The position numbers were made by a program, and so were the translations under genes. The notes under the pieces were generated by a model. It searched no databases and was not told the origin of the DNA. It worked only from the letters and a program-made list of their open reading frames with translations. From the NCBI RefSeq assembly GCF_002077135.1, contig NZ_LDOS01000001.1, positions 570,219 through 634,218 of the forward strand: 64,000 nt of DNA, in the 5' to 3' direction. The DNA is from Metallibacterium scheffleri. Lineage in GTDB: Bacteria; Pseudomonadota; Gammaproteobacteria; Xanthomonadales; Rhodanobacteraceae. Below, in pieces: positions 35,429 through 44,818 of this stretch (positions are counted from its first letter, which is position 1; each line of letters begins with the position of its first letter).

Positions 35429-36154
35429 TTAAAGCATTTCGCAACTCTGTTGCGCCATGGACTTCAGCTCAAGCATCCTTCGGCGCAAGATTTGCGCATC
35501 GCCGCCCCACGACATGCTCTCGGCGTGAAGCGTTATCAAGGCGCCGACAACATTTTCCCGCCGACGAATTTTAGAGAACGCCGTGGCAAGCTCGTGAGCC
35601 AACTCCAATACGATATCCAGTCCTTGGGCAGTTTCATTTGTACGGAAGTCACTTTCCTCATGCACGTCATAGGGATCCGACAAGAGTGACAAGCCACACC
35701 GTAGGCGCTGCCAGTTCAGCAGGGCTGCAAACCAGAGGTCGTGCTCTTGGAACTCCCAATGCGTGATCTCATGCAACAGCAGATCGATCCTGCTGAGATG
35801 GGCTGCCTTGTGAGTATCGCTGCCAGAAATTGCCGCAAGCGGAATCGGATCATCCGACCCCGAACTCAGCAATGGCACCTCGTCCCAGTGCGCGCCAAGA
35901 CCTCCGCCATGGTCGACGCTGTCACAAACTAGAAAATGCCTGTTACCCAGGTCGTCGCTAAGCGCCTGCAGCTCAAGCACATCATCAAGTCGTCCAACGC
36001 ATTTCGAAAACTCCCGTAGCATGGCGGCCAAGAGCGCAGCATCGATACGGTCCTTTACCAAGTGGCCGGCGTTGAGCGCCTGGATGGTCAGTTCAATGAC
36101 GAGGTCCTCAGCACAGTGAGGAAAAACTGGAAAGTCTGCGAGTGGCCGTTTCAA
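35429..36154 (-). CDS. hypothetical protein with HExxH motif, downstream of hsdR
   Basis: About 241 residues from TTG 36154. The start is uncertain: the open frame runs back to 36295, inside hsdR, with no good Met codon. LLLHEITHWEFQEHD contains an HExxH zinc-peptidase-type motif. Conserved-looking acidic and aromatic residues (DLWFAALLNWQRLRCG, YDVHEESDF) flank it. Family not recognised. It follows hsdR on the same strand and may belong to the restriction operon. The motif could be a chance match. Confidence 0.55.
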   Translation of the reverse strand: MKRPLADFPVFPHCAEDLVIELTIQALNAGHLVKDRIDAALLAAMLREFSKCVGRLDDVLELQALSDDLGNRHFLVCDSVDHGGGLGAHWDEVPLLSSGSDDPIPLAAISGSDTHKAAHLSRIDLLLHEITHWEFQEHDLWFAALLNWQRLRCGLSLLSDPYDVHEESDFRTNETAQGLDIVLELAHELATAFSKIRRRENVVGALITLHAESMSWGGDAQILRRRMLELKSMAQQSCEML

Positions 36155-36242
36155 TTTAAGTACCTCTTGGTGGACATTTTGGCTTCGACGCCAACTGAGC
36201 CGCCCCGGCTTTTGTAAAGGCTGGCTGGCGTGAGTCTGACAT

Positions 36243-39200
36243 TCATGCCGCAATGGCCGACAGGCGCACTTGATCAATCGCCGCCAGCAATTCATCGACC
36301 TGCACGGAAGTAAAAAGCTCCTCCGGGCCGCGCGGTGTCAAGTCCGTGAAGGGAGACTCGTACAGCATCGCCGCCTCCATCACGCCGTGCTCGGTGAGGT
36401 GATCCACGATCAGGTTCACGAACTCGATCTGGTTGGCGCTCAGCGTCTTGCCGCTGAGAAATCCGGCCAGCGCTTCCTTCGCCGCCTGACGGTCAAGCCC
36501 GACCAGTGAGCGCACGAAGAGCCCCAGTCCGTGCGATGCCTCGGCCGCGCGTCGGATTTCGTCCGCAGCGCCGATTCCGCTGTCCGCGAGCATGCGCTGA
36601 AGCTCCGCAAGATCGGCGGCGGTCAGCGCCTTATTCATCCGCAACTTGCGAATCGCCACATGATCCTGATGCGCGCGCAGGAACGCCTGAGCCTTGGCAC
36701 GGAACTTCGTGTAGTCGGTACCCTGGCTGAAACCGGGCAGATCGACCGGCATCTCCCCGCCCATCTCATCCTCGAAGTCGGTGTAGATCGGCTTGCGCTT
36801 CTGCTTCTCGATCAGCTTGATCAGATCGCGTAGCCCTCTGCGCATGCCCTCGAGCATGGGGACCGTCACGTCTTGCCACCACGCGTCGGTTTGCACGTCC
36901 TGGATGAGCGCCATCTGCTCGCGCACCATCGGAATCGCGGCCTTCTCTTCCAGCAGTCCTGCCAGTTCTTTGACTTGATCCCGCAACCGGGCGAAGCCGG
37001 GCTCCGAGCGCAGCATCGCGAGCTGCAGGTTCAGGGCCAGCAGGTCGAAGCGCTTGGCCTCCTCGCCCTCCGGGTCGAGTTCCGTCGGCAGGCCCGCTAC
37101 CTCGTGCGACAGCTCTGATAACGCCTCTGGCGACAGGATCGCCCAGGCCTCGGGGTGGGCGTACTTTTCGACGCTGCGTCGCCGCGGCCGCACGACGAAG
37201 TTGCCGAGGTTCATGGCGGCCACTTCTCGATGCAGCAACGCGGCGACTTGCGCTCGCACCTCGTCGGTGGAATCGGGTTGCCCGTGCGGGGGTGCCCGCT
37301 GCTCACGTGTGGCATTGCGCTGGCCTCCTTCCAGCGTTTTGTCCAGCTCGCCGAGCAACTCCAGCCGTGCATTGAACAGGCGCTTGCCCAGCGATTCGCC
37401 CAGCGCGCCCTCGGTGGCCGGGATGTTCTGGCTGAAGTACTCCAGGTTCTGGCAATAGTCGAAGACATAGAAAAACTTCTTGTCTTTTCCGGGCTCGAAC
37501 AGATCCGGGCAGAGGCGCGTACCGCGGCCCAGCATCTGCCAGAACTTGGTTTTCGAGCGCACCAGTTTGAAGAAGACCAAGTTCACGACTTCCGGAATGT
37601 CGATGCCCGTGTCCAGCATGTCCACCGAGAGGGCGATGTGCGGTGCCTTGTCCTTGGCCGAAAAGCTGTCGATCAGGCTCTGCGCATACTCGGTTTTGAA
37701 GGTGATAACGCGCGCGAATTCGCCCTTGTAATGCGGATAGTTGGCGTTGAAGCGCTCGGCGATGAACTCCGCGTGCGCCTGGTTCTTGGCGAACACGATG
37801 GTCTTGCCGAGCCGGTCGCCGCCGGCCACCGTCTGGCCGCGCGTCATCAGGTGCTCCAGCACCTTGTCGACCGTGTCCTTGTTGAACAGCCATTTGTTGA
37901 CCGCCTCGGCTTCGACGCGGTCCGGGACGTCTCCGTCCTCATCCCACTCCAGCGCATCCCACTGGTCCTTGTCGTCTTCCGGCAGATCGTCGTAGCGGAT
38001 GCCCTCGCGCTGGAACTTGAGCGGCACCGAGACGGCCCGGGGCGGGACGAGGAAGCCGTCACGCACCGCTTCGTCGAGCCCGTAGGCGTCGGTCGGCACG
38101 CCGTCCTCGAGGTCGAACAGGCTGTAGGTGTTGCGGTCGATCTCATCCCGGGGCGTGGCTGTCAGGCCGACCAGCAGCGAATCGAAGTAATCGAAGATGG
38201 CGCGGTACTTCTGGAATACCGAGCGGTGCGCCTCGTCGATGACGACCAGGTCGAAATGTCCGACGCCGAAGCGGCGCTGGCCGTCGCCACCGCGCCCAGC
38301 GCGGTCGTTTGACACCTCGTCGATCAGCCCCATCATGGTGGGATAGGTCGAGACGAAGACACGCCCCTCGGCCTCCTTCTCGGTCACCAGGTTGACCGGC
38401 GACGCATCCGGCAAGTGGCGCTTGAAGGCATTCACCGCCTGGTTCACCAACGCCACGCGGTCGGCGAGAAACAGAATGCGCTTGGCCCAGTTGCAGCGCA
38501 TGAGCAGGTCGGCCAGCGCGATCACCGTGCGCGTCTTGCCGGCGCCCGTCGCCATCACGACCAGCGCCTTGCGGTCGTGGTCGCGCTCGAACGCCTCGGC
38601 GATGCGCCGGATGGCGCGCGTCTGGTAATAGCGCTCGACGATGGCGCGATTGATCGCGCCCGTGGCCAGCGGCTTGCGCGTGGTGCGGCGCTGGATCGCA
38701 AGCTCCAGTTCTGACTTCTTGTAGAAACCTTGCACCGCACGCGGGGGGTAGCGGGCGTCGTCCCACAGCCAGTGTTCGTAGCCGTTGGAGTAGAAGATCA
38801 CCGGGCGCTGGCCGAACTGGCGCTCCAGACAATCGGCGTAGAGCTTGGCCTGCTGCTGGCCGACGCGCGGATCGCGGCGCGTGCGCTTGGCCTCGACCAG
38901 TCCGAGCGGCTTGCCGTCGTCGCCCCACAGCACATAGTCGACGAAGCCCTTGTCCTCCATGTTGGGCATGCCGGCGACTTCGAACTCGCGGTCCTGCGGC
39001 TGATCGAGCGGCCAGCCGGCCTCCTTGAGCAGGAGGTCGATGAAGTAGTCGCGGGTTTCGGCCTCGGAGTAGTCGTGCGTATCCGGCTGCGCCGCTGCCG
39101 CCTGCTTCGCCGTCGCCACCTCGGCGCGCAGGCGCTTCAATTCCTCGTCGAGCGTGGTCTTGTCGGCCAGCAAGGCGGCGAGTTTCTCGTCGCGTTCGCG

Positions 39201-39683
39201 CAATCCCGCTTCGAGCTGCTGCAGCTGCTCAGCCGTCTGGCTGGATGCCGATAGGGGCCTGGGCAACGCGGCTGCGTCGAAGACAAGCCCGGGCGCCGGT
39301 CGTGCTGCGCGGCCGTAGGTGCGGGCCAGCCAGTACGTCACATGGAACAGTTCCCGGACCGCAACGAGGGCATCGTCGGACGGGATCGCGCGGTGGCTGT
39401 GGACCGCGCGGTTGCCCAGCGTGATGATGACCTTCGCCTTGTTGAACACCGCCTCGCCGGCGGTGATCTTGAAACTGGGCTCGTGGATCAGCGCCGACAG
39501 GTTGTCCTGATAGGGAAGGTTGAGCGCGGCGTCGTGCTTGTAGGTCCAGGCAACGGCCAGTTCGAGTGCTCTGCGCGCATAGAAGCAGGCCGTGCGTGGG
39601 TCGGCGTGCACGGCGGCCGCGGCCTTGCCGGCGGCCTCATGCACGGTGGGCCATTCGCGTTCAAGGAAATCGAATGGGCTCAC
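36243..39683 (-). CDS. hsdR: type I restriction endonuclease subunit R
   Basis: A 1146-residue protein of the EcoEI type. Domains in order: N-terminal DUF4145-like helical domain (residues 1-150), coiled coil, PD-(D/E)xK nuclease (FVDYVLWGDDG with VEAKRTRRDP, about 235-275), SF2 helicase with ATGAGKT Walker A and IDEAHRS, motif VI region with GRGTRLCP, and a long C-terminal domain. HsdR cuts DNA after ATP-driven translocation when HsdM-HsdS meets an unmethylated site. It starts at GTG 39683, overlapping the fic stop by 4 bases. Confidence 0.95.
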   Translation of the reverse strand: MSPFDFLEREWPTVHEAAGKAAAAVHADPRTACFYARRALELAVAWTYKHDAALNLPYQDNLSALIHEPSFKITAGEAVFNKAKVIITLGNRAVHSHRAIPSDDALVAVRELFHVTYWLARTYGRAARPAPGLVFDAAALPRPLSASSQTAEQLQQLEAGLRERDEKLAALLADKTTLDEELKRLRAEVATAKQAAAAQPDTHDYSEAETRDYFIDLLLKEAGWPLDQPQDREFEVAGMPNMEDKGFVDYVLWGDDGKPLGLVEAKRTRRDPRVGQQQAKLYADCLERQFGQRPVIFYSNGYEHWLWDDARYPPRAVQGFYKKSELELAIQRRTTRKPLATGAINRAIVERYYQTRAIRRIAEAFERDHDRKALVVMATGAGKTRTVIALADLLMRCNWAKRILFLADRVALVNQAVNAFKRHLPDASPVNLVTEKEAEGRVFVSTYPTMMGLIDEVSNDRAGRGGDGQRRFGVGHFDLVVIDEAHRSVFQKYRAIFDYFDSLLVGLTATPRDEIDRNTYSLFDLEDGVPTDAYGLDEAVRDGFLVPPRAVSVPLKFQREGIRYDDLPEDDKDQWDALEWDEDGDVPDRVEAEAVNKWLFNKDTVDKVLEHLMTRGQTVAGGDRLGKTIVFAKNQAHAEFIAERFNANYPHYKGEFARVITFKTEYAQSLIDSFSAKDKAPHIALSVDMLDTGIDIPEVVNLVFFKLVRSKTKFWQMLGRGTRLCPDLFEPGKDKKFFYVFDYCQNLEYFSQNIPATEGALGESLGKRLFNARLELLGELDKTLEGGQRNATREQRAPPHGQPDSTDEVRAQVAALLHREVAAMNLGNFVVRPRRRSVEKYAHPEAWAILSPEALSELSHEVAGLPTELDPEGEEAKRFDLLALNLQLAMLRSEPGFARLRDQVKELAGLLEEKAAIPMVREQMALIQDVQTDAWWQDVTVPMLEGMRRGLRDLIKLIEKQKRKPIYTDFEDEMGGEMPVDLPGFSQGTDYTKFRAKAQAFLRAHQDHVAIRKLRMNKALTAADLAELQRMLADSGIGAADEIRRAAEASHGLGLFVRSLVGLDRQAAKEALAGFLSGKTLSANQIEFVNLIVDHLTEHGVMEAAMLYESPFTDLTPRGPEELFTSVQVDELLAAIDQVRLSAIAA

Positions 39684-40864
39684 GCTTCCGGCTCCACTGG
39701 ATCGTCAGTGAACAGCCGCACGTACGATTCGTAACGAAATCGGCGATGACGCGCGTGGCCGGTCACCTCGACCAGGATCTTCAGCTGCTCCAGGCGAGAG
39801 ACGAGGTTGTTGGCCGCAGGATAGGTCGTGCCGATGAGGGCCGCGACATCGTTGACCGCAACGATCGGTCTGTCGAACAGCGATTCCAGCACCTTGTGTC
39901 CATTGCCGGCCGCACGCCCAAGGCTGTGCGTGATTTCAGCCCGATGCGTCTCGCGCAACGCGAGCACCCGGCGCGCGGTCTCCGTGGCCTCGGCGCTGAC
40001 TTCCGCCACGCCGCGCAGGAAAAAGCGCAGCCAGCCCTCCCAGTCGCCCGTATCGCGAACCGCCTGCAGGCGTTCGTAGTAGTCCTGCCGATAACGCTTG
40101 AAATAGTGCGACAGGTAGAGGACGGGCCGCTGCAGAATGTTGCGCTCCGTCAGCAGGAAGGTGATCAGCAGGCGGCCGACGCGCCCGTTGCCGTCAAGGA
40201 AGGGATGGATGGTCTCAAACTGCGCATGGGCCAGACCAATCCGGATCAGCGCTGGCAGATCGTCCTCGCGATGCAGGAACTGCTCCAATTCACCGAGTGC
40301 CTGCGGCACCAGCTCAGGTGGCGGTGGTATGAAGCTCGCCGTCGCCAACGTGCAGCCACCGGGGCCGATCCAGTTCTGGGTGCGGCGCAGCTCCCCCGGG
40401 GTCAGCCGGCCACCGCGGACGCCGCGCATCAGTCGCTCATGGATTTCGCGGATCAGTCGCACCGATACAGGCAGCTCGGCCAGTCGCTGCAAGCCGTGGT
40501 TCATGGCCGCGACGTAATTGACCACTTCCGCGACATCGCGTGGGCGGGTGTCGGCGCCAAACAGATTGGCTTCGGCGGCCAGCAGATCCTGCAGCGAGCT
40601 TTGCGTCCCTTCGATCTGGCTGGACAGCACCGCCTCCTTGCGCACGTACATCAGCACGAAAAGGTCGGGATTGGGCAGCGTGTGCACCGAGCCGTCGAGG
40701 CGACCCAGGGCGCGATCGGCCTCCGAAAGCAAACGCTGCATATCGCCCTGGATCATCACGGGCGGTATGGGCGGCAGCAGTGCTGGGATGAATGCGCGGT
40801 AGCCGGAGGGCTGGCGCTGATAGCTGCCGGCGCGCAAGGAATGACCCGTCGAGACCTCGACCAT
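39680..40864 (-). CDS. Fic-family protein
   Basis: A 394-residue protein. The Fic motif HPFLDGNGRVGR is complete. The upstream VLSSQIEGTQSSLQDLL resembles the S/TxxxE(G/N) inhibitory helix of self-inhibited class Fic proteins. The C terminus is a winged helix (NDVAALIGTTYPAANNLVSRLEQL). Fic enzymes transfer AMP or related groups to proteins. Being sandwiched between hsdS and hsdR with a 4-base overlap to hsdR suggests a modulator or back-up effector of the restriction system. ATG 40864 is used; the annotated frame also has a TTG two codons upstream. Confidence 0.92.
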   Translation of the reverse strand: MVEVSTGHSLRAGSYQRQPSGYRAFIPALLPPIPPVMIQGDMQRLLSEADRALGRLDGSVHTLPNPDLFVLMYVRKEAVLSSQIEGTQSSLQDLLAAEANLFGADTRPRDVAEVVNYVAAMNHGLQRLAELPVSVRLIREIHERLMRGVRGGRLTPGELRRTQNWIGPGGCTLATASFIPPPPELVPQALGELEQFLHREDDLPALIRIGLAHAQFETIHPFLDGNGRVGRLLITFLLTERNILQRPVLYLSHYFKRYRQDYYERLQAVRDTGDWEGWLRFFLRGVAEVSAEATETARRVLALRETHRAEITHSLGRAAGNGHKVLESLFDRPIVAVNDVAALIGTTYPAANNLVSRLEQLKILVEVTGHARHRRFRYESYVRLFTDDPVEPEA

Positions 40865-40916
40865 ATGCAAGCCTACCCTTCCTATGCTGGCGCGCCCCTG
40901 CTGTATTAAAGGCTCT

Positions 40917-40951
40917 CTTTAGCATGGAGGCAAGCAGCCGCCATGCTAAAG
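40917..40951 (-). promoter_or_regulatory. inverted repeat upstream of fic
   Basis: CTTTAGCATGG (40917-40927) and CCATGCTAAAG (40941-40951) are a perfect 11-base inverted repeat with a 13-base spacer. They lie 53-87 bases upstream of the fic ATG. An operator for fic-hsdR is the likeliest reading. Confidence 0.55.
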
Positions 40952-41030
40952 GTTCGACGCCATCCAGTCTGAATCTACAAGAGCAGGCATATCGGCGCGG
41001 CGCATTCTCATGCATGGCCTAAGCCGTGCG

Positions 41031-41148
41031 CTAAAGATTTTTTAGGCGGCGCATTTTTTTGATGCGTTTTATAAAGCACTGTTTTCGGCACACAAATTTT
41101 GCGCGCGTCTTTTTTAAGCGTCGAACGGCACTACGCAAAAATCTTTAG
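41031..41148. promoter_or_regulatory. distant 12-base inverted repeat in the fic upstream region
   Basis: CTAAAGATTTTT (41031-41042) and AAAAATCTTTAG (41137-41148) are perfect complements 94 bases apart. They bracket an AT-rich stretch that probably includes the fic-hsdR promoter; the outer arm overlaps the AlbA_2-gene stop. CTAAA..TTTAG (41031-41045) is itself palindromic. The 274-base gap holds no gene. Confidence 0.45.
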
Positions 41149-42785
41149 GCATCGCCCGCACCCTGACCCGATGAGGCCAGCTTCCAGCGTGCCCAGCGGC
41201 GCTGATTCGACAAGGCGACCCTGCCTTCCCGGCGCAGCTCCGCAAGCAGCTGTTGAACCGCCGATGCCGGCAAGGCCGGGAGCACTTGTCGCAACTCGCT
41301 CAGCGGCGAGCCCACCTGCCCCACGGTACCCAGATGCTTCAGCAACAGCGCTTTGTTGGTCTCGTGGTCCAAGCCCTTCTTGCGCGTGTGCACCCCGCGT
41401 GCCCCCAAGGCGGCATACATAGCCTGCGACAGCATGTAACCGCGGCCACGCCCCACCCGCTCGATCACACCAGCGTCGATCAGTGCCGGCAGACGTTGCT
41501 TCAGCGCCTCGCTCAGCGGCTGTTCGCGGCGCAGGTGATCCAGCACCAGAAAGTCGGAGGTCGAAAAGCTGCGCAGACGTTCCTCGCCAACGCGCTCAAG
41601 AAAGCGCACGAAGGCAGGGCTTTCGATCGCGCCCTCCAGCGTCAGCCGCACCTCGTGCGCCGAGGTACCGGCGAAGCTCGGCAAGGGCTTGCCCTGTCGA
41701 ATCGCGCTCTCGAACATCAAATTCATGCCCTGTCCCGAGCGCTCGATCAGGCCGCACTTCGCCAGCGCCTCGGCCAAGCGGCGGTTGCGCGGATTCTGCT
41801 GGTCGAGAATGTTCTCGGGTGTGATGCCGGCCGGCAGCCCGCCCGGGCTGACGACCTCGAGCCGCCGCGCCCACTGCCGCACGAACACCGAGCGGCCATC
41901 GCGATAGTCGCGGTGCGCCACAGCGTTGAGCAGGGCCTCGCGCACGGTGACTTCATCAAAGCTGGGCACATCCATGCGGAACAGGCCGTCCTGATAGCTC
42001 TGGCGTTCGTTGCGCAGGTTGATCTTGGCCCAGATCGCGTCTTGCCAGAGGAAGAAGCCTTCGCGATATTCCTCGCGGTCCGCCGCCGGACCCGATGCTT
42101 CCGAGGATCGGTATTCGAACACCAGTTCGGCCTGGGCCAGCCGGCGCCCCAACGCCGCGCGGGTGCCGAACAGGATCAGCGCTGCGTAGGTGACACCGCC
42201 ATTGATCAGCAACTCGGCATCGAAGAGCGTTTGTTCGTCGGTCCATTGCAGCTTGCGCTCGTCTCGCGTTTTCTTGCCCCATCGCTCGCGAAACAAGGCG
42301 ATGGCTTGCGCTGCAAGATCGTCGAGCGTAGCGCCGGGACAGCATTCGGCGGAGAAGTCAGGCCCGGTCTCGGCGAACATGGCCCGCAATTCCGTATCAC
42401 TTAGCGCCGCCAGTTTGTCACCCGCCCGCTTGAGGTAACGCCCGTCGATCTGCCAGGCCGTGCCGGGAAGTCGCGGCGGCACATGGACGACCAGCACTCG
42501 ACCGTCGGCGGTTCGCACCTCCTCCACGGGAATGCGATGCGACAGCCGGTCGTGCAGACCGGCTTCAGCGCGCCCAGGCTCCGCGAACGCTGCCGTGCCG
42601 ACGATGTGGCGCGGGCGCCGGTCGGTCACGCCGAGAATGATCTTGCCGCCACCTTCGTTGGCCAAGGCCACGCAGTACTCCACCAGCTTGTCGAAGTGAT
42701 AGCTCTGCTTCGCTTCCTTGAACTCGAGGCGAACCCCTTCGGGCTCGGCCAACCAGTGCTGGAGTTGTTCGGCGGTGGTCTGCAT
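41145..42785 (-). CDS. AlbA_2/Schlafen-type ATP-dependent helicase-like regulator
   Basis: A 546-residue protein. The N-terminal AlbA_2 domain shows the ExxxEFKEA opening (VRLEFKEAKQSY), NEGGGKIILGVTD and GRYLKRAGDK. A GHKL-like region (NAVAHRDYRDGRSVFVRQW, NPRNRRLAEALAKCGLIERSGQGM) and a C-terminal winged helix follow, as in putative transcriptional regulators often tied to restriction loci. It is 9 bases downstream of the Abi-C gene and belongs to the operon. Whether it is a regulator or an effector is unclear. Confidence 0.82.
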   Translation of the reverse strand: MQTTAEQLQHWLAEPEGVRLEFKEAKQSYHFDKLVEYCVALANEGGGKIILGVTDRRPRHIVGTAAFAEPGRAEAGLHDRLSHRIPVEEVRTADGRVLVVHVPPRLPGTAWQIDGRYLKRAGDKLAALSDTELRAMFAETGPDFSAECCPGATLDDLAAQAIALFRERWGKKTRDERKLQWTDEQTLFDAELLINGGVTYAALILFGTRAALGRRLAQAELVFEYRSSEASGPAADREEYREGFFLWQDAIWAKINLRNERQSYQDGLFRMDVPSFDEVTVREALLNAVAHRDYRDGRSVFVRQWARRLEVVSPGGLPAGITPENILDQQNPRNRRLAEALAKCGLIERSGQGMNLMFESAIRQGKPLPSFAGTSAHEVRLTLEGAIESPAFVRFLERVGEERLRSFSTSDFLVLDHLRREQPLSEALKQRLPALIDAGVIERVGRGRGYMLSQAMYAALGARGVHTRKKGLDHETNKALLLKHLGTVGQVGSPLSELRQVLPALPASAVQQLLAELRREGRVALSNQRRWARWKLASSGQGAGDA

Positions 42786-42794
42786 GACGCCCCC

Positions 42795-43625
42795 TCAGCC
42801 GCCGCGGTACACGACGTCAGCGTCGAGCGCGTTGCTCAGGTACGGCGTGAACCCGGCAAGCAGGATCGACATGGCTACCATGTCGCGCATGTCGACAGCG
42901 CGCAGCGCACCTGCGGGATTTCCGCCGTGCCGAATCCCCGGATAGTCGCTGGCGAACCCGTAGAGGTTCTTCAATGACGCCTTGATCGCACCATGCGGCC
43001 AAGTCGTAACCTGGTTGCATATACCGCTCAACTCGGCCTCGGTGACGCCGGGCGTCGTTCGTCCGATAGCCTCCAGCAGGTTCACCTGCTTCTGGATGCA
43101 GGTCTTGATCTGCCCGTCGGAGCAATCGTGGCGCAGGTTGCGCATGGCCTCCTCGAACTCCTTCATCAGCGTGTCGAGGTGCGCGTCCAGACACGTCATC
43201 CCTCGCAGATCCCGCACGAGGCTGGCGAACATACCGGGCAGCGTCGGGCACAAGGTACAGGGGCGACGCAGGTCATAGCGGAGGCTGAATTTTTCGATGA
43301 ACGCGGTGAGCAGGTTGAAGTAGCGATTCGACAGCTCATCGCCACGAAATTCTTCTAAGGCGTCGTACGCCGACTCGAAGAAGTCGACGAGCACGCGCTC
43401 ACCGGCGAAGTCGTTCGCGGTAATCGCTTCGAACGCCATGCGACTCTGTACGGGGTTTTCGATGAGATCGGCGAGGTTTCCAACCGAGGGCGGCGCCTTT
43501 AGCGCCTTTGCGAGTTCGCGGTACAAGTCGCAGAAGATGTCCTCCCGCACATCCTCGTGGTCTGTCAGTGGCAGCCAGATCTCGCGCCATGTTTCGGACC
43601 ATGCGCCGATGAACTCGCCATGCAT
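42795..43625 (-). CDS. abortive-infection Abi-C domain protein
   Basis: A 276-residue protein. The C-terminal region SLKNLYGFASDYPGIRHGG followed by an Ala-rich helix is the Abi_C signature of AbiC-type abortive infection proteins. The N-terminal 150 residues are helical with a CTLC pair. It starts 2 bases after the hsdS stop, so it is part of the hsdM-hsdS transcript. Phage defence as a secondary function is inferred from the family. Confidence 0.7.
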   Translation of the reverse strand: MHGEFIGAWSETWREIWLPLTDHEDVREDIFCDLYRELAKALKAPPSVGNLADLIENPVQSRMAFEAITANDFAGERVLVDFFESAYDALEEFRGDELSNRYFNLLTAFIEKFSLRYDLRRPCTLCPTLPGMFASLVRDLRGMTCLDAHLDTLMKEFEEAMRNLRHDCSDGQIKTCIQKQVNLLEAIGRTTPGVTEAELSGICNQVTTWPHGAIKASLKNLYGFASDYPGIRHGGNPAGALRAVDMRDMVAMSILLAGFTPYLSNALDADVVYRGG

Positions 43626-43627
43626 GG

Positions 43628-44818
43628 TTACAGCTCTCCCCGGAAGGCGCGGTGCTGGAGGGAGGCGAAAAGCGAGTCCATTTCGCCGAGCCAAGTACGC
43701 ATATGGCGGTGGATGCTTTCGCTCGCGGCCACTCGGGCAGCGAACAGGTTCTGCATTTCGCGCGGCGGACGGATGACCCTGAACTGTTCAATCGCTGACT
43801 TGGTGATGGCCTCGCGGGTTGCCCCGGCGCGAGCGATTTTGAGAAGTCGTTCCTTCACCGCCGGGGACAGGAGGCACTGCTCAAGGAAACACGGATTGAA
43901 AGCCGACGTCGGGCGGATGATCGCCACATGTTGATTCACCCTCGCAGGAAGCACGTCTGCCGGCGCACGGCATACCCGTGCAACGCTCGCGCCCGTGATG
44001 TTCAGCAGTACATCGTCAGCTTTAACGACGACACCCTCAAGCTGTGCGGCTTGTTCGTTATCGATGAATGCAAGGCCGTCTCTCAGGAACGCACCGTCTC
44101 GGACATTCATGCTCCTGATGAGCTTGATACCAGCAGCCTTGTAGGCCTCTTCCCCACCCCGAGGCGTCGCTCCGCTCCCGATTTTGATCGCATGGTCGCC
44201 GATAGGAACCTGCGGCCACCGCTTCGCATTCGTGGCGGGGTCGCCGAACATGTCGAGGAAGATGGATTGGGTGAGGGTGTCGAGTTGGGTGAGAGCGGCG
44301 CGGCGCTTGGCCCGCAGCGCGTCCGCTTTGTCCAGGATCTCCGCAATCCGCCGCTGCTCGGGGAGGGGCGGTAGGGGCAGTTTCGAGTCAAAGACGATTC
44401 GATCACTGACAGCGGGATAGCTCGCCCCGGTCGCCAACCTGGCCATATCGCTAACAAAGCGTGGCGAGCGAACCCAGTGGAATAGGTATCCACCATCCAA
44501 CCTCTCGGGACGCGGCCGTACCACGCAGAATCCAGTGGACGCGGTCGCGCCATCGAGCTTCTGAGGCACACGCGCAACCGCATTTAAGTTGGGTCGAACC
44601 GTCGACACGAGAACATCGTCAGTGCGAATGAGCTGCCGCGCCCTGCTTGGGGCGTCTACACAGGCGAGCTGTCGCGCACCTGTAATCGCCTTGGCATCCT
44701 GGTCGACTGCGCTTAGGTCGATGTATGTAAAGGCACTATCAGGGTCATCGCGCTCAGGCACCCAGGATGTCACCGGCTCCACAAGTTCCCCGATCGTGGC
44801 ATGCGGCACAGCGCTCAT
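43628..44818 (-). CDS. hsdS: type I restriction specificity subunit S
   Basis: A 396-residue protein with two target-recognition domains. Each is followed by a conserved helix: PLPPLPEQRRIAEILDKADALRAKRR after TRD1 and RPPREMQNLFAARVAASESI after TRD2. TRD1 opens with IGELVEPVTSW and TRD2 with PIGDHAIKIGSG. HsdS sets the bipartite DNA site for HsdM and HsdR. ATGA overlap with hsdM. Confidence 0.94.
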   Translation of the reverse strand: MSAVPHATIGELVEPVTSWVPERDDPDSAFTYIDLSAVDQDAKAITGARQLACVDAPSRARQLIRTDDVLVSTVRPNLNAVARVPQKLDGATASTGFCVVRPRPERLDGGYLFHWVRSPRFVSDMARLATGASYPAVSDRIVFDSKLPLPPLPEQRRIAEILDKADALRAKRRAALTQLDTLTQSIFLDMFGDPATNAKRWPQVPIGDHAIKIGSGATPRGGEEAYKAAGIKLIRSMNVRDGAFLRDGLAFIDNEQAAQLEGVVVKADDVLLNITGASVARVCRAPADVLPARVNQHVAIIRPTSAFNPCFLEQCLLSPAVKERLLKIARAGATREAITKSAIEQFRVIRPPREMQNLFAARVAASESIHRHMRTWLGEMDSLFASLQHRAFRGEL

